Position numbers and translations under genes: made by a program
Assembly: GCA_024518585.1 (NCBI GenBank)
Contig: JANIHI010000014.1
Location: forward strand, 1-52,088
Length of the DNA: 52,088 nt
Direction: 5' to 3'
DNA from: Methanolinea sp.
Lineage (GTDB): Archaea > Halobacteriota > Methanomicrobia > Methanomicrobiales > Methanospirillaceae
Notes under the pieces: model-generated
Seen by the model: the letters and a program-made list of their open reading frames with translations, nothing else
Databases searched by the model: none
What the model was told of the DNA's origin: nothing
In this document: piece after piece, positions 8,005 to 16,656 of the stretch
Position numbering within the stretch: position 1 is the first letter of the stretch
Layout of the letters: each line of letters begins with the position of its first letter

Positions 8005-8560
8005 GGTGCCCTGTTATCACGATTTTTGGTTCTCTTAACACGTTCATGATGAATGGGTCTCTTTTATGAATTCTCTCCATGAATTCTTCCTTTCTCAAGA
8101 GGGTGTAATTGATCTCGCGGCCTAATTGCAGCTCAGTATCGGTGATGCTTGCGATGAGATCATCATTCTCGATCTCTCCCACAACAAAGAGATCGATGTC
8201 GCTTCTTTCATGTGCTTTCCCGGCTGCAAACGATCCATAGATAAAGAGTATCTCAATTGCCTCATTGTTGGAAAATCTCCCGACCAGCACTTGTGCGATC
8301 CCTTCGGTCTTCAGGATGAGTTTCTGGAGGTCTTGATAGAGATAGTGGGTCTCATTGACCCGGTAGTGCTTCTGGTTCCCCACTCGTTCACTCTTCAGCA
8401 GCCCGATGGATTCGAGGTTTGCCAGCTCTTTTCGCAGAGGCGCTATGTCAACATCGATGAGCCGGCTGATCTCGCGGACGTAATACTGTCTCCCGGGATT
8501 CATGAGGAAAAGGGTGAGCAATGAGACTCTCGTCTTTGACCCGATGAGCGACTCAAGCAT
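7967..8560 (-). CDS. Winged-helix / MNT nucleotidyltransferase antitoxin
   Basis: A 197-residue two-domain protein. Residues 1-80 are a winged helix-turn-helix (ISRLIDVDIAPLRKELANLE as the recognition region), and 95-180 are a minimal nucleotidyltransferase with GS at 109-110, ten residues, then DID at 121-123, the GSx10DxD signature. In HEPN/MNT systems the nucleotidyltransferase neutralises the HEPN toxin, in studied cases by adding AMP to it. The fused DNA-binding domain is well placed to repress its own operon: three phased palindromes lie 34-84 nt upstream of the start. The ATG has a weak GGT-type ribosome site. It overlaps the toxin gene by 38 nt. Confidence 0.87.
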   Translation of the reverse strand: MLESLIGSKTRVSLLTLFLMNPGRQYYVREISRLIDVDIAPLRKELANLESIGLLKSERVGNQKHYRVNETHYLYQDLQKLILKTEGIAQVLVGRFSNNEAIEILFIYGSFAAGKAHERSDIDLFVVGEIENDDLIASITDTELQLGREINYTLLRKEEFMERIHKRDPFIMNVLREPKIVITGHHELEELGEPGKD

Positions 8561-8593
8561 ATCAGATGATTACCACTTTTGAAATAAAAAATG

Positions 8594-8644
8594 TTTCAAT
8601 TGAAACTATAAATGTTTCAATTGAAATCTGGAATGTTTCAATTG
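8594..8644 (-). promoter_or_regulatory. Three phased palindromic operators with embedded TATA box
   Basis: TTTCAATTGAAA, a perfect 12-bp palindrome, occurs at 8594-8605 and 8615-8626, and a three-quarter copy TTTCAATTG at 8636-8644. Each is preceded by ATG, and the spacing is exactly 21 bp, two helix turns, placing all sites on one DNA face. Read towards the antitoxin gene, TTTATA lies between sites one and two, about 50 nt before the start codon. Binding would therefore block the promoter. The natural regulator is the winged-helix antitoxin itself (inference). Confidence 0.8.
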
Positions 8645-8665
8645 TGGGGTGGGAGTTGTGTGTAC

Positions 8666-8688
8666 GTTGTCAAGTATTTTTTGACAAC
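8666..8688. repeat. Inverted repeat hairpin GTTGTCAA...TTGACAAC
   Basis: Perfect 8-bp arms around a 7-nt T-rich loop, followed by CTGCCTTTTG. It lies just outside the operator array. It could be a second regulator site or a terminator-like hairpin; no clear owner. Confidence 0.5.
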
Positions 8689-8699
8689 TGCCTTTTGAT

Positions 8700-8960
8700 T
8701 GTGAAATCCTGAATTTAGTTTACATATAAAACCACTCCTTTACATAACCCAGGATTCGTTCAGGAGGTAACCGATACCAGAAGGCATGATTTGGTTCATC
8801 GTAATCAAGATATATATTCTCCTTCGATTACAATCAATTTTACAATTTATTCTTGCTTATTTTTTGATTTTGAGGTTTTTCGAAATGTATTTTTACACTC
8901 GGACCATGAATTTCGGCTCTTCGCTATTTTGAGTGGGTGGACGGGAACTGAAGTGGGGGC
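8700..8960. other. AT-rich gene-free stretch
   Basis: Visibly richer in A and T than the surrounding genome, with many short A/T runs and no convincing coding frame. It lies between the toxin-antitoxin operators and the dispersed repeat copy at 8961-9135. Likely acquired DNA (inference from composition by eye). Confidence 0.45.
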
Positions 8961-9135
8961 TGGTCGCCCCCACACCCCCACATGGGGATAGACCCGCCGC
9001 CCCCGAAGGGCGCCCCGGCGGCGGTTTCACCATTCATTTCGCATTAAGTCGATATTTTTTTGGATTAACCAGCTCAATCCAGCGAGAGGCTATAACCCAT
9101 TCATACAACTTACCCACTTGAAATGACGAAGAGGG
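8961..9135 (+). repeat. Dispersed repeat, copy A, with GC hairpin
   Basis: About 175 bp that align with the reverse complement of 29236-29406. Shared landmarks in order: a GC-rich TCGCCC...CCCCA..GGGGA part, a strong hairpin with arms CCGCCGCC/GGCGGCGG (8994-9024), GGTTTCAC, then TTTTTTGGATTAACCAG, CTCAATCC, CATACAAC and CACTTGAAATGACGA. The last 26 nt recur at 101-126. The pattern of conserved hairpin plus conserved flanks suggests a small mobile or RNA-coding unit rather than a gene fragment. No open frame is conserved between copies beyond about 8 codons. Confidence 0.75.
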
Positions 9136-9383
9136 TGAATTTCTTTGGAATAAAAGATTGAAACATATCACATGCAATTTAGTGGGCTGCAAAAGAAGGG
9201 GGCTATGTTTACAATGTTTGGCTTTTTCCCCATTTCGGTCGGGTGAATGGGGACCCGCAACAACCACAGTCTTTACTCCCCCGTGTCGCAACCCGGTTCA
9301 GCTCCCTGTCCACGGCCATGATACCGTCATTCCGTCTGGAAACAGGGTATTTTCTGCCTGGAGCACCAGCTGGTGCCTTTCAC
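9136..9383. other. Intergenic tail after repeat copy A
   Basis: No gene seen. It contains a small hairpin, CCCCATTT with AATGGGG around about 9228-9252. It is the downstream region of the leftward DUF2298 gene. Confidence 0.4.
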
Positions 9384-11414
9384 TCATAGAACACGGTAGA
9401 CCGCGGTATCATTTTGGCAAAAAACAAGCGAGATGCCGCTGGAGCGGGTCAGGTCATCAAGGTCCGACCCGTACTTCTTCCTCTCGGTCTCTCCTACGAA
9501 GACGTATTTTACGTTGTATTTCTTAAAAAGGGCAGCAGTATCACTTCCCCCGGTATACATGCGGTCCACATCTGCACAGCGGAAATCGACATCCGGCCAT
9601 TCCCTGCCCCACATGATCTCGTGGGTGCGCCATCCTATGACGGTCGGAAGCCCAGTAAATGCCGGTACCCGCGACGAGTAGGTATACGCATCACCGGGAG
9701 CTTCAAGGACAACGTCACCGCCGGTGGCCATTTCACCGAGCCGGCAGAGTGCCGCGTAATCATCGGGCTTCTGCTCCCTGAGCCAGTCTGTCCCGTCGAG
9801 CGACAGGTTCTCCGTCCTTCCCATGAAGTCCGCGTGAGGCATGGCAATGACCGAATAGAGGGGGTGGACAGCCATGACGGCGACCAGGATGACTGCCCCG
9901 GCGACGAGGGCCCGTTTTTGGATTCGGGAGAAGAAATAGACACAGGCAATTCCCCATAGCACCCAGGCCTGGAGATAGAACTTCAGGATGGTGTTCATGC
10001 GTTCGGCCGGCGGGCCGTAGGGGTCGTTGACGAAGAAGATTTCACAAGAGAGGACGAGGAGAAGTGCGAGACCGGCAAATACCGCGGGATATTCCTGGCG
10101 GACCCATGCCCGGGCAAAGAAGGGGATGGCAAAAAGTGCGAGGAGTGCCAGCGGAAAATGGAGTGAGAACGAGATGACCGCGGCAACGACGACCCCGCCG
10201 GCGAGAGGGATATCTTCCCGGGAAAACCTGTGGGAATCTGCAAGGTAGAAGAGAGATAAGACGGCAAAACCACCAAATATCAGGAGGAAAGCGGACATTC
10301 CCGTCTTCTGTTCCGGGTCTGCGATGCCTATTCCCCCCTCGGAAAGGAGTGCCAGGAATGCACAGCACTCCAATGCAATCAGGGAGAGGAATCCATTCTT
10401 CCTTGTTGCATAGTACCCCGTCAGGGCGAGGACAGTGAGAGAGACGGGCAGAGTCCAGGCATTGATACCGGCAAGAAAGCAGGCGAAAAGGATTGTAACA
10501 GAGAATGCGGGGAGAGAAAATTTTTCCGACAGCGCAAGGCACAGACCTGCAAAGGCGAGGAAGAAAGGGATCGAGATGAAGTGGGAGTGCAGGTCTCCCT
10601 GGAGGAAGGTGTAAAACGGGTAGAGGGTGATTGAATGGGGTATCACGCACGATGCCGCCGTAAAGTCAAACGAAACGAGCCACTCGGAAAAAGGCCCCGT
10701 GTAAGCATGGAACTGCATGATGTCGGTTTGTGCCAGGTATGCAAGGAGCTGGACGAACCCGGCTGGAAAACCCAGAATCATGACGAGGAGGGCCGAAAGG
10801 ATCCCATAGACCCGCTTCCCCGCCATGTTTGTCCCAATCCCGAAGGCTGCCTGTACCCCGACGGCAAAGAACGCGGCGACAGCAAGGTTGTACCCGACTC
10901 CAGCCTTTATCCCGGAGAGAATGACAAGGCCCGCCGCGGCCAGGTGCCCGAAGTAATAGTAGGGGAGGGCTTTTCCGGCAAACCAGGGGTCGTGGAGCGG
11001 GAGGTACCCCGCACGAAGGATCGACTGGAGAAATGCAGAATCCATGAAATCTTCGGAGTATGCAAAGAAAATCTCGGGTTTGTACATGAGGAAGGCGGCC
11101 GCGAGGATGAATGCCGAGATGAATACTCCTTCCTGTATTATCGCATCGTGGCTTAGTCTCCAGCCACGGGGGCTGCCCCTGATGAGAAAGACTGCCATGG
11201 CGCCGAGGACGAGCAGTCCTGCAAACATACCCGGTCCGAGCGGGAGCAGGTGGAGGGAGGCAAGGGCCCAGGCGACAAGGGAAATGCACATGATCCCGAG
11301 GGGGCGGGCAAAAAAGTACCCCCCATCGCGGAGATGGGGGGCAAAGAAGCGTGCAAGTGGGAGAGAGAGCAGACCGATTACCTCGAGGACGAGAAAAAAG
11401 GCGGGAAAGTCCAT
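9384..11414 (-). CDS. DUF2298 (archaeal YYY-type) polytopic membrane protein
   Basis: A 676-residue protein with a dozen or more hydrophobic segments. The family hallmark PYYYFGH lies near residue 150, after a DPWFAGK stretch, and QGDLHSHF lies near 273; both are typical of the DUF2298 family, which resembles membrane glycosyltransferases of the GT-C kind with conserved acidic and aromatic residues in the first outside loops. The last 150 residues form a soluble domain (TDWLREQKPDDYAAL, then VVLEAPGDAYTYSSRV and KKYNVKYVFVGETERKKY) also seen in GT-C proteins. A role in transferring lipid-linked sugars outside the membrane is plausible but not shown. Stands alone. Confidence 0.85.
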   Translation of the reverse strand: MDFPAFFLVLEVIGLLSLPLARFFAPHLRDGGYFFARPLGIMCISLVAWALASLHLLPLGPGMFAGLLVLGAMAVFLIRGSPRGWRLSHDAIIQEGVFISAFILAAAFLMYKPEIFFAYSEDFMDSAFLQSILRAGYLPLHDPWFAGKALPYYYFGHLAAAGLVILSGIKAGVGYNLAVAAFFAVGVQAAFGIGTNMAGKRVYGILSALLVMILGFPAGFVQLLAYLAQTDIMQFHAYTGPFSEWLVSFDFTAASCVIPHSITLYPFYTFLQGDLHSHFISIPFFLAFAGLCLALSEKFSLPAFSVTILFACFLAGINAWTLPVSLTVLALTGYYATRKNGFLSLIALECCAFLALLSEGGIGIADPEQKTGMSAFLLIFGGFAVLSLFYLADSHRFSREDIPLAGGVVVAAVISFSLHFPLALLALFAIPFFARAWVRQEYPAVFAGLALLLVLSCEIFFVNDPYGPPAERMNTILKFYLQAWVLWGIACVYFFSRIQKRALVAGAVILVAVMAVHPLYSVIAMPHADFMGRTENLSLDGTDWLREQKPDDYAALCRLGEMATGGDVVLEAPGDAYTYSSRVPAFTGLPTVIGWRTHEIMWGREWPDVDFRCADVDRMYTGGSDTAALFKKYNVKYVFVGETERKKYGSDLDDLTRSSGISLVFCQNDTAVYRVL

Positions 11415-11697
11415 TCTAATCAGTCCACCTCACTTCCGGCCGGGAACAAAAGGTTGGAGATGCCGGCACCATTGCCGGGCAACCATAGCCAGAGGGGGAG
11501 ATGTTCAGGATAACCGTCATTTTTCGAGGCCCAACCCGCAGAGTGATGAGAGACCTCCCCCGTCCATCCACTACATCTGCCATTTTTCATACGCTCATGG
11601 GGGGATATTTTTCAAATAAAGGGGTTTCTCCTGCAGGTAGTAATCCCTTTCAGGAGTGAAATAGTAAGGGTGCCGTCCGAAACCGCCCCAAAAAATT

Positions 11698-12480
11698 TCA
11701 CGGGACATGTCTCCCTCCCCTCACCTCTGCCGACCGCAAGTCCCAGCCGCAGGCATCCAGTTCCTGCAGGGCTTTGACAATGGCGTTTACCAGGACCTCT
11801 TTCATGAAAAGACCTTTTTCCCGCGAAGCCTTCGTCGGGTCTCCGGATGCACCGGTGTTGGTAATCTCCGAAAAAAGCCACTTGACATCGAGATGCGGTG
11901 GGAGACTGGGGACGACTCCCCGGGCATCTTCCGGCCTGCAAAGCCCGGGAAAAAGGGCAAGCGCGATCGAGAGCTCTCCCTCGCCGCCATGGCCAAGGCC
12001 TCTTTCGACCTCAAAAAAGTTCTCCGGCAGGAGGTCCCCTATTGTATTCCACCAGGCATCAAGGCCGACAATGACGAGGTCGGGGTGGGCAACCTTTACC
12101 TCCCGGGCGGCAATCTCGAGGGAGGGGATGTTGCCGTCGTGCCCGTTCATGAGGAAGACGTGCCGGATCCCCTCCCGGTAGAGAGATTCGAGGATATCGC
12201 GGATGACGGCGGTCTCGGTCTCGGGCTTTAACGACACCGTGAAGGGGAAGTCACGGTAGTGCTCACTCATGCCGTAGTTGAGGGGCGGCAGAACGGCAGT
12301 GCCCGGTACGTGGGCGGCGACCTCGAGGGCGATCTCATACGCTGTCAGGGTATCGGTCCCCAGCGGCAGGTGGGGCCCGTGGCTCTCGAGAGATCCGAGG
12401 GGCAGGATAACGGTTGAAAACGGCCTTTTGGAGTAATCTGCCGCAGTGAGGTGCTGGACGAGGAGGGGATTTTTTTCCAT
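11698..12480 (-). CDS. Creatininase family amidohydrolase
   Basis: A 260-residue enzyme of the creatininase fold. Metal ligands are visible: LGSLESHGPH with Glu32 and His34, GTD with Asp43, NGHDGN at 112-117 and GHGGEGE at 163-169, whose final Glu is a ligand. Archaeal members include 3-dehydro-type and Fapy/FAPy-hydrolase enzymes such as ArfB (2-amino-5-formylamino-6-ribosylaminopyrimidinone 5'-phosphate deformylase) in riboflavin and F420 synthesis. ArfB activity is therefore an attractive guess for a methanogen, but the exact substrate cannot be read here. The gene is monocistronic with a start ATG 35 nt before a TATA-poor GC-rich region. Confidence 0.82.
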   Translation of the reverse strand: MEKNPLLVQHLTAADYSKRPFSTVILPLGSLESHGPHLPLGTDTLTAYEIALEVAAHVPGTAVLPPLNYGMSEHYRDFPFTVSLKPETETAVIRDILESLYREGIRHVFLMNGHDGNIPSLEIAAREVKVAHPDLVIVGLDAWWNTIGDLLPENFFEVERGLGHGGEGELSIALALFPGLCRPEDARGVVPSLPPHLDVKWLFSEITNTGASGDPTKASREKGLFMKEVLVNAIVKALQELDACGWDLRSAEVRGGRHVP

Positions 12481-12764
12481 GCGGGATCATACTCCCCGGG
12501 ATGTCCCCGGAAGGCTCGCCTTCGTGATTGTCGCCAAAAATGGGGTACTGCCGGAAATATCATGATGCCGGGAATTTTCAGTCATGGGAAGTCCACACTC
12601 CTGGTGTTTTTCTGCCCCTATAAAAACACCGGGGATGGGGGGAACCTCTCGGGGGTCTTTCCGATACCCTGTTCCCGGGAATTGTGCATTCTGCTTCCCT
12701 CATCCCGGCAGTAAAAGCATATATTGATGAGAGCCTCCGGTTCACATTCTCTGTCAGGACTTCA

Positions 12765-13325
12765 ATGACTGACTTTTCTCTCATCGTCCCCCTCATCATT
12801 CTTGTCGCCCGGATTGTCGAGACGAGCCTCGAGACAATCCGGACCATTTACATCAACCGCGGACACACGAACCTTGCCGCAGGTATCGGCGTCGTCAAGG
12901 TGGCAATATGGTTGCTCTCCACCGGACTCGTTTTTTCAAACCTGCAGGACATCCTTGGCCTCGTGGCCTATGTTGCCGGGTATGCCATCGGGACGGTGAT
13001 CGGTATGCGCATCGAGGACTGGATCAGCATCGGCAGTGTCATCGTCCGCGTCTTTTGTCCCGGTGACCCGGCCCCCCTGGTCAGGCGGTTTGGGGAGATG
13101 GGTTTTGGCATCACCCGCCTTGATGGAACAGGCTACCTCTCGTCCCCGGTTGCGGTCCTCTTCATGGTTGTCCCGCGGGCAAACCATAAAGATCTCCTCT
13201 CGATCCTTGACACCGACTATCCCCGCCTCATTTATACTGTCGAGGATATCCGGAAGGGAAGTGACGTGAAAAGAATCTTCCACGGCGAGAGAAAATCCTG
13301 GTGGGAACGTTTCCTTGGTTTCTGA
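12765..13325 (+). CDS. DUF2179/DUF5698 membrane protein (UPF0316 type)
   Basis: A 186-residue protein from the ATG at 12765, which has a CAGGA ribosome site 8 nt upstream; an in-frame start 81 nt earlier is less likely. Three membrane segments cover about 1-100, with the family features ARIVETSLETIRTIYINRG and GYAIGTVIGMRIEDW. The C-terminal half is a small soluble domain (GFGITRLDGTGYLSS, then LLSILDTDYPRLIYTVEDIRK) of the DUF2179 type, which often folds like PII-type or ACT-like ligand sensors. Function unknown. A good TATA element (CTATAAAAAC) lies near 12617. Confidence 0.82.
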   Translation: MTDFSLIVPLIILVARIVETSLETIRTIYINRGHTNLAAGIGVVKVAIWLLSTGLVFSNLQDILGLVAYVAGYAIGTVIGMRIEDWISIGSVIVRVFCPGDPAPLVRRFGEMGFGITRLDGTGYLSSPVAVLFMVVPRANHKDLLSILDTDYPRLIYTVEDIRKGSDVKRIFHGERKSWWERFLGF

Positions 13326-13721
13326 CCACAAAAAAAACATGGAGGGATGGGAAGTCAATCCCTGCTCTTCCCCTTCACTCCCCTCTCAATGCGAATACCT
13401 TCTGCAGGCCCTGACCCGACGGGCGAATCCCGGTCTCTTCCGGTCCGGGCTGTAGGACCTTGCCCGCATGCCGAACGTGCGCCTCACGTGTGTCATCCGC
13501 ATCTTTCCTCTCCTCCCGGCAGGGGATCAGACCTCCCCCTGACAGCGATGATGTGGCATCCGGATCCCATATATTGAGAGGGTTGCATTCGTCCCGGATC
13601 CCACTTATGCCTTGAACTATCGATCCGGGTGGTTCAATGATATGGTATGGCGGGGTCCCCACCGGGGATATGAAAGGCACGGGGAAGAGATACTGGGCAA
13701 GGGGGTATGGGACGGTGTCGT
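13326..13721. other. Gene-free stretch
   Basis: Open frames on both strands are short and of poor composition. A partial inverted repeat ATCCGG...CCGGAT appears around 13560 and 13597, with a TATA-like CATATATT between. No RNA gene recognised. Confidence 0.4.
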
Positions 13722-14549
13722 TTACCCGATTTTCTCGAACCATTCCCGGATGATCTCACGGATTACGCCGTTGAGTTCTCCCACCCGCACCCGGTCTGCA
13801 AGTGACCCGGTCGTGGGGCTTGAGTCCTCCCGCTCGTAGAGGGACCTGTTCATCTCAAGCTGGATCCAGGGGATCCCGGTGTGCCAGAAGTGTGCATTGA
13901 CGATGAACCCGCCATGGAAGGGGTGGTTGATCTCGACCGGTTGCGGCCCGGGAAAATAGTGCCTGATGGTCTTTGCCAGCACCTGGATCCATTCCGCAGG
14001 GCAGGTCGGCAGGGCGCCCGGCCGGGCTGATCCCAGCCGGTCGCCATTGTTGGAGAGGCAGAAAAGCGGCCTATCCTTTCCCGCGTCCGGCTGGCCGGGG
14101 AGTCCCCGGGATACCATGGTGTGGCAGTCCAGGGCAACGGTAACCGTGCCGGATAAAAGGATCCGGTCAATCTCGGCGTGGTACGGGAAGTAATGACGGA
14201 GGAGGAGGGCATGGATGCAGGAAAGGTCAGGTACTTGCCCCTCTTTCCAGACCGGGAGACCAAGGGAGGTCATCGTCTTGACGACGCCGTCAGGGTACCG
14301 GGGAGGGAGGTGATAGGGCGGCCTGTTGAGGTCGACGATAACCCGTGAAACCGGAGTTGTAACCGTTGCCGTTGCCATTTCCCCGAGGTCATAGAGATAC
14401 AGGGAAAGGGGGTCACTGTAGTATGAAAGCGCCCTTGCGTCCAGCCTTGTCCTCTGCCTGACCACGTCCGGCACCTCTGTCCCCCCATGCGGGATTGATA
14501 CCAGGATCGGTAACCGCGGGGTCCCTTGGTTCTCCTTTTTGAACTCCAC
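13722..14549 (-). CDS. N-formylglutamate amidohydrolase family protein
   Basis: A 275-residue protein from a GTG at 14549 with AGGA about 7 nt upstream; the frame is open to an ATG at 14645 but the extra residues look non-coding. VSIPHGGTEVP near the start and VALDCHTM in the middle are the zinc-binding His/Glu and Asp-x-His regions of the N-formylglutamate amidohydrolase (HutG/FGase) family. NAHFWHTGIPWIQLEMNRSLY near the end is the other conserved block. The enzyme class releases formate from N-formyl amino acids. No histidine degradation genes are nearby, so the natural substrate is open. Confidence 0.82.
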   Translation of the reverse strand: MEFKKENQGTPRLPILVSIPHGGTEVPDVVRQRTRLDARALSYYSDPLSLYLYDLGEMATATVTTPVSRVIVDLNRPPYHLPPRYPDGVVKTMTSLGLPVWKEGQVPDLSCIHALLLRHYFPYHAEIDRILLSGTVTVALDCHTMVSRGLPGQPDAGKDRPLFCLSNNGDRLGSARPGALPTCPAEWIQVLAKTIRHYFPGPQPVEINHPFHGGFIVNAHFWHTGIPWIQLEMNRSLYEREDSSPTTGSLADRVRVGELNGVIREIIREWFEKIG

Positions 14550-14740
14550 GCCTTTTCCTGTAGCAGTGTGGTCGGGCTGTCCATATGAATATTGAGACCG
14601 GACTACAGGATCACGGGACAAGCCCCATGCCCATGATGAGATCATTCCACCGGTCCGGCAAATACCCGCAAGGGTTTGTCCCGGTGCGAAAAAACATTAT
14701 AACCCTGGTTGTATGATCCAGTACGGGATAGGCACAAAGG

Positions 14741-15229
14741 ATGGGACCAGATTTGTATCAGCGCTGGGTGGTTCTTGCGGCGCTCGGAGGATGCTCGGCG
14801 ATCCTGGGATATTTCTCTATTTTCGTCTCCATCGGGTCAGCCGTGGTCTTTGATCCCCGCGATATCCTCGTTCTCCTTGCGGGAGTCCTGACAGGTCCCC
14901 TGGGGGGTCTGGTGGCTGGTCTCGTCGCCGGGCTCCCGGGACAGGACCGGGTACTCCTCCTCCCACTCTTCGTCGTGGCAGGATTGGCGGGAGGCCTTAT
15001 CGCACGCTACGGGGGGCCAGGGCAGTTTCCGTTACCGGCCGCTGCGCTGGGACTCGGCGGAGGATACCTGTGTGCCGGAGCAGTCGCCATGGTTATGGGG
15101 CTGCACGGAGAGATCGCGTCCCTTGCATTCCGTTCCCTCGTCATGCAATATACCTGTATCCTGGTCCTTTCCATCATCGAGTCCGTCGGACCGTTCCGCG
15201 TGCGGTGGGACACCCAGCCTTGCAACTGA
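14741..15229 (+). CDS. Predicted 5-6 TM membrane protein, LytS/5TM-like or transporter S-component-like
   Basis: A 162-residue, almost entirely hydrophobic protein with about five membrane segments and Gly-rich turns (LLAGVLTGPLGGLVAGLVAG). The short loop DPRDILVLLAG followed by GGLVAG is reminiscent of the LytS-type 5TM receptor domain and of ECF transporter S-components; no signalling domain follows, so it is a membrane-only version. A TATA-like CATTATAACC lies near 14695. Start uncertain because AAAGG directly abuts the ATG. Function unknown. Confidence 0.6.
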   Translation: MGPDLYQRWVVLAALGGCSAILGYFSIFVSIGSAVVFDPRDILVLLAGVLTGPLGGLVAGLVAGLPGQDRVLLLPLFVVAGLAGGLIARYGGPGQFPLPAAALGLGGGYLCAGAVAMVMGLHGEIASLAFRSLVMQYTCILVLSIIESVGPFRVRWDTQPCN

Positions 15230-15682
15230 CCCCCAGACCAGGGATGAGGGAACACCAAAAAGCCCCGTGATGCCAGGGATCGATCCGGGATACTGACAAA
15301 AAAAAACCTTCATATTCCCTGACCGGGGAGGAGCATTTTTTCCGGGTTGCATTTTTTACCGGAGGAAGAAAGACAAATCGAGGACAGGTCACGAAAAGCC
15401 AGAGGTCATCCTGGTATCGACCGCGAGGTACCCGGTGCGGTCTTTTGGGGAGTTGATACCGGATGACCAGGCCATTCAAGGCGTGGAGGGCTGCAATACC
15501 GTCCACATGGAGGGTGCCAGACAAGAAATGAGGGATACAGTCATCCTGCACCGTACCCCTGTCTAGCATGGCACATATCGCGTGCAACAAATATAAAGAT
15601 TATGTCCCGGGTACTGCAGCCTCCCGGCGGGAAGATGCCATCCCGCGGTAAAGGGGAGATAAAGACAAAAGGACTCCTTTTA
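15230..15682. other. Gene-poor stretch with promoter
   Basis: No convincing gene on either strand, though a leftward frame of about 139 codons (15174-15590) stays open. AAATATAAAG at about 15587-15596 is a good TATA element for the following small gene. Confidence 0.4.
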
Positions 15683-15931
15683 ATGCCGGATTACATGTTA
15701 TCCCACGGTCCGGGGAAAAGTGACTTCATGACAGGCAGCGATGTACTCTGCGTGGACCTGAGGGATGGACCAGACAAGAGGTGTGATATCTGCGGTGCCC
15801 ATGCAATCGGCATCCAGGTTATGGGCTGCTGTGGATTTTTGGTCTGTGAAGAACACGCGGATCCCCAGTTAAAGTCCCTTTCTCCCGGAGAGAAAAGGGA
15901 ATGGGGGGCATGCTATTTTTACCGGTTCTGA
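15683..15931 (+). CDS. Small zinc-ribbon-like protein
   Basis: An 82-residue protein with CDICG in the middle, then GCCGFLVCEEH: a CxxC pair, a second CC..C..H group and an EEH, the pattern of a single zinc finger. No family recognised. The start is chosen at 15683 because the TATA element near 15590 would place transcription start after the upstream in-frame ATG at 15602; an ATG at 15635 is also possible. A GGA-type ribosome site lies 10 nt before. Such small zinc proteins in archaea often act as protein or nucleic-acid adaptors. Confidence 0.6.
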   Translation: MPDYMLSHGPGKSDFMTGSDVLCVDLRDGPDKRCDICGAHAIGIQVMGCCGFLVCEEHADPQLKSLSPGEKREWGACYFYRF

Positions 15932-15954
15932 TGGAGGGGCTGACCACCCGACTC

Positions 15955-16524
15955 CTATACATGGTTCATCCATACCTTTTCCTCTGGTATATGGCGGCTC
16001 CTCCCGTAATACGTCAGGAATACCTCCTGGAAAATCCACGCGGCAAGCTCAAAATCCCCTCCCCCGTAACTCGAACCTTCTCCCAGGACGGGGAGGATGA
16101 TGGCGTGGGATGAACCCCCGAAAAGGGGCCCCTCCCGTGCAGCCGTGATAGCAAAGCAGGATGCACGGGCAGACCGGGCCTTTTCCATGAAATGGAGGAC
16201 TTCTTCCCTGGCCCCCGAACGGGAGACGAGGATGACAAGGTCACCTTCCCTGATGGGGTCCCGGACACTGTCACCCAGCCAGAACACCTGTTTATCAGGT
16301 GCAAGGAAATGGCGGAGACGGATGGCCAGGGCGAGGGCAGCAGTCCCGCTCCTCCCAAAACCAAAGACATGGACTGCCAGGGCCCCGTCAACCGATCGCG
16401 CGAGTACGTCTGCGTCGAGTCTCCCGTTTTGGAAGTCTGCAAGCAGTTCCTGGATATACCCCTGGTACATCAAAATCGGTTCTTTTATCTGGTCCATAAT
16501 CGTGTTACCGGCCTCCTGGTCCAC
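15955..16524 (-). CDS. SIS-domain protein, 6-phospho-3-hexuloisomerase-like
   Basis: A 189-residue SIS (sugar isomerase) protein, the usual length for PHI. VFGFGRSGTAALALAIRL is the first phosphosugar-binding loop, LVILVSRSGAREE the second with its Ser-rich turn, and the C-terminal ALLDE-equivalent region carries EEKVWMNHV. PHI converts 3-hexulose-6-phosphate to fructose-6-phosphate, working in archaea backwards with formaldehyde release to make ribulose-5-phosphate. No hexulose-phosphate synthase gene is adjacent, so the PHI call rests on the fold and length. An internal ATG nine codons in is a possible alternative start. Confidence 0.78.
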   Translation of the reverse strand: MDQEAGNTIMDQIKEPILMYQGYIQELLADFQNGRLDADVLARSVDGALAVHVFGFGRSGTAALALAIRLRHFLAPDKQVFWLGDSVRDPIREGDLVILVSRSGAREEVLHFMEKARSARASCFAITAAREGPLFGGSSHAIILPVLGEGSSYGGGDFELAAWIFQEVFLTYYGRSRHIPEEKVWMNHV

Positions 16525-16584
16525 TACAAGCTTGTTGTCAGGGGTTTATGAAGACCGGGGTAGGAGCAGAAAAATGAAAGAAAG

Positions 16585-16656
16585 CGCCCCAGCCGGGATT
16601 TGAACCCGGGTCGGAAGCTCCGGAGGCTCCCAGGATGTCCACTACCCTACCGGGGC
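16585..16656 (-). tRNA. tRNA-Arg (anticodon CCG)
   Basis: A 72-nt cloverleaf on the minus strand: acceptor GCCCCGG pairs with CTGGGGC, anticodon stem GGAGC/GCTTC holds the loop CTCCGGA (anticodon CCG, reading CGG), T arm GGTTCAAATCC. No intron or CCA. A TATA element (TTTATATAAG) lies about 45 nt upstream and a perfect palindrome CCTGCCATGGCAGG (16684-16697) lies between TATA and gene. Confidence 0.97.

Noticed and set aside
8961-9135. Repeat copy A read as a transposase remnant
   Set aside because: Copies share DNA hairpins and flanks but no conserved frame of useful length; no catalytic motif.
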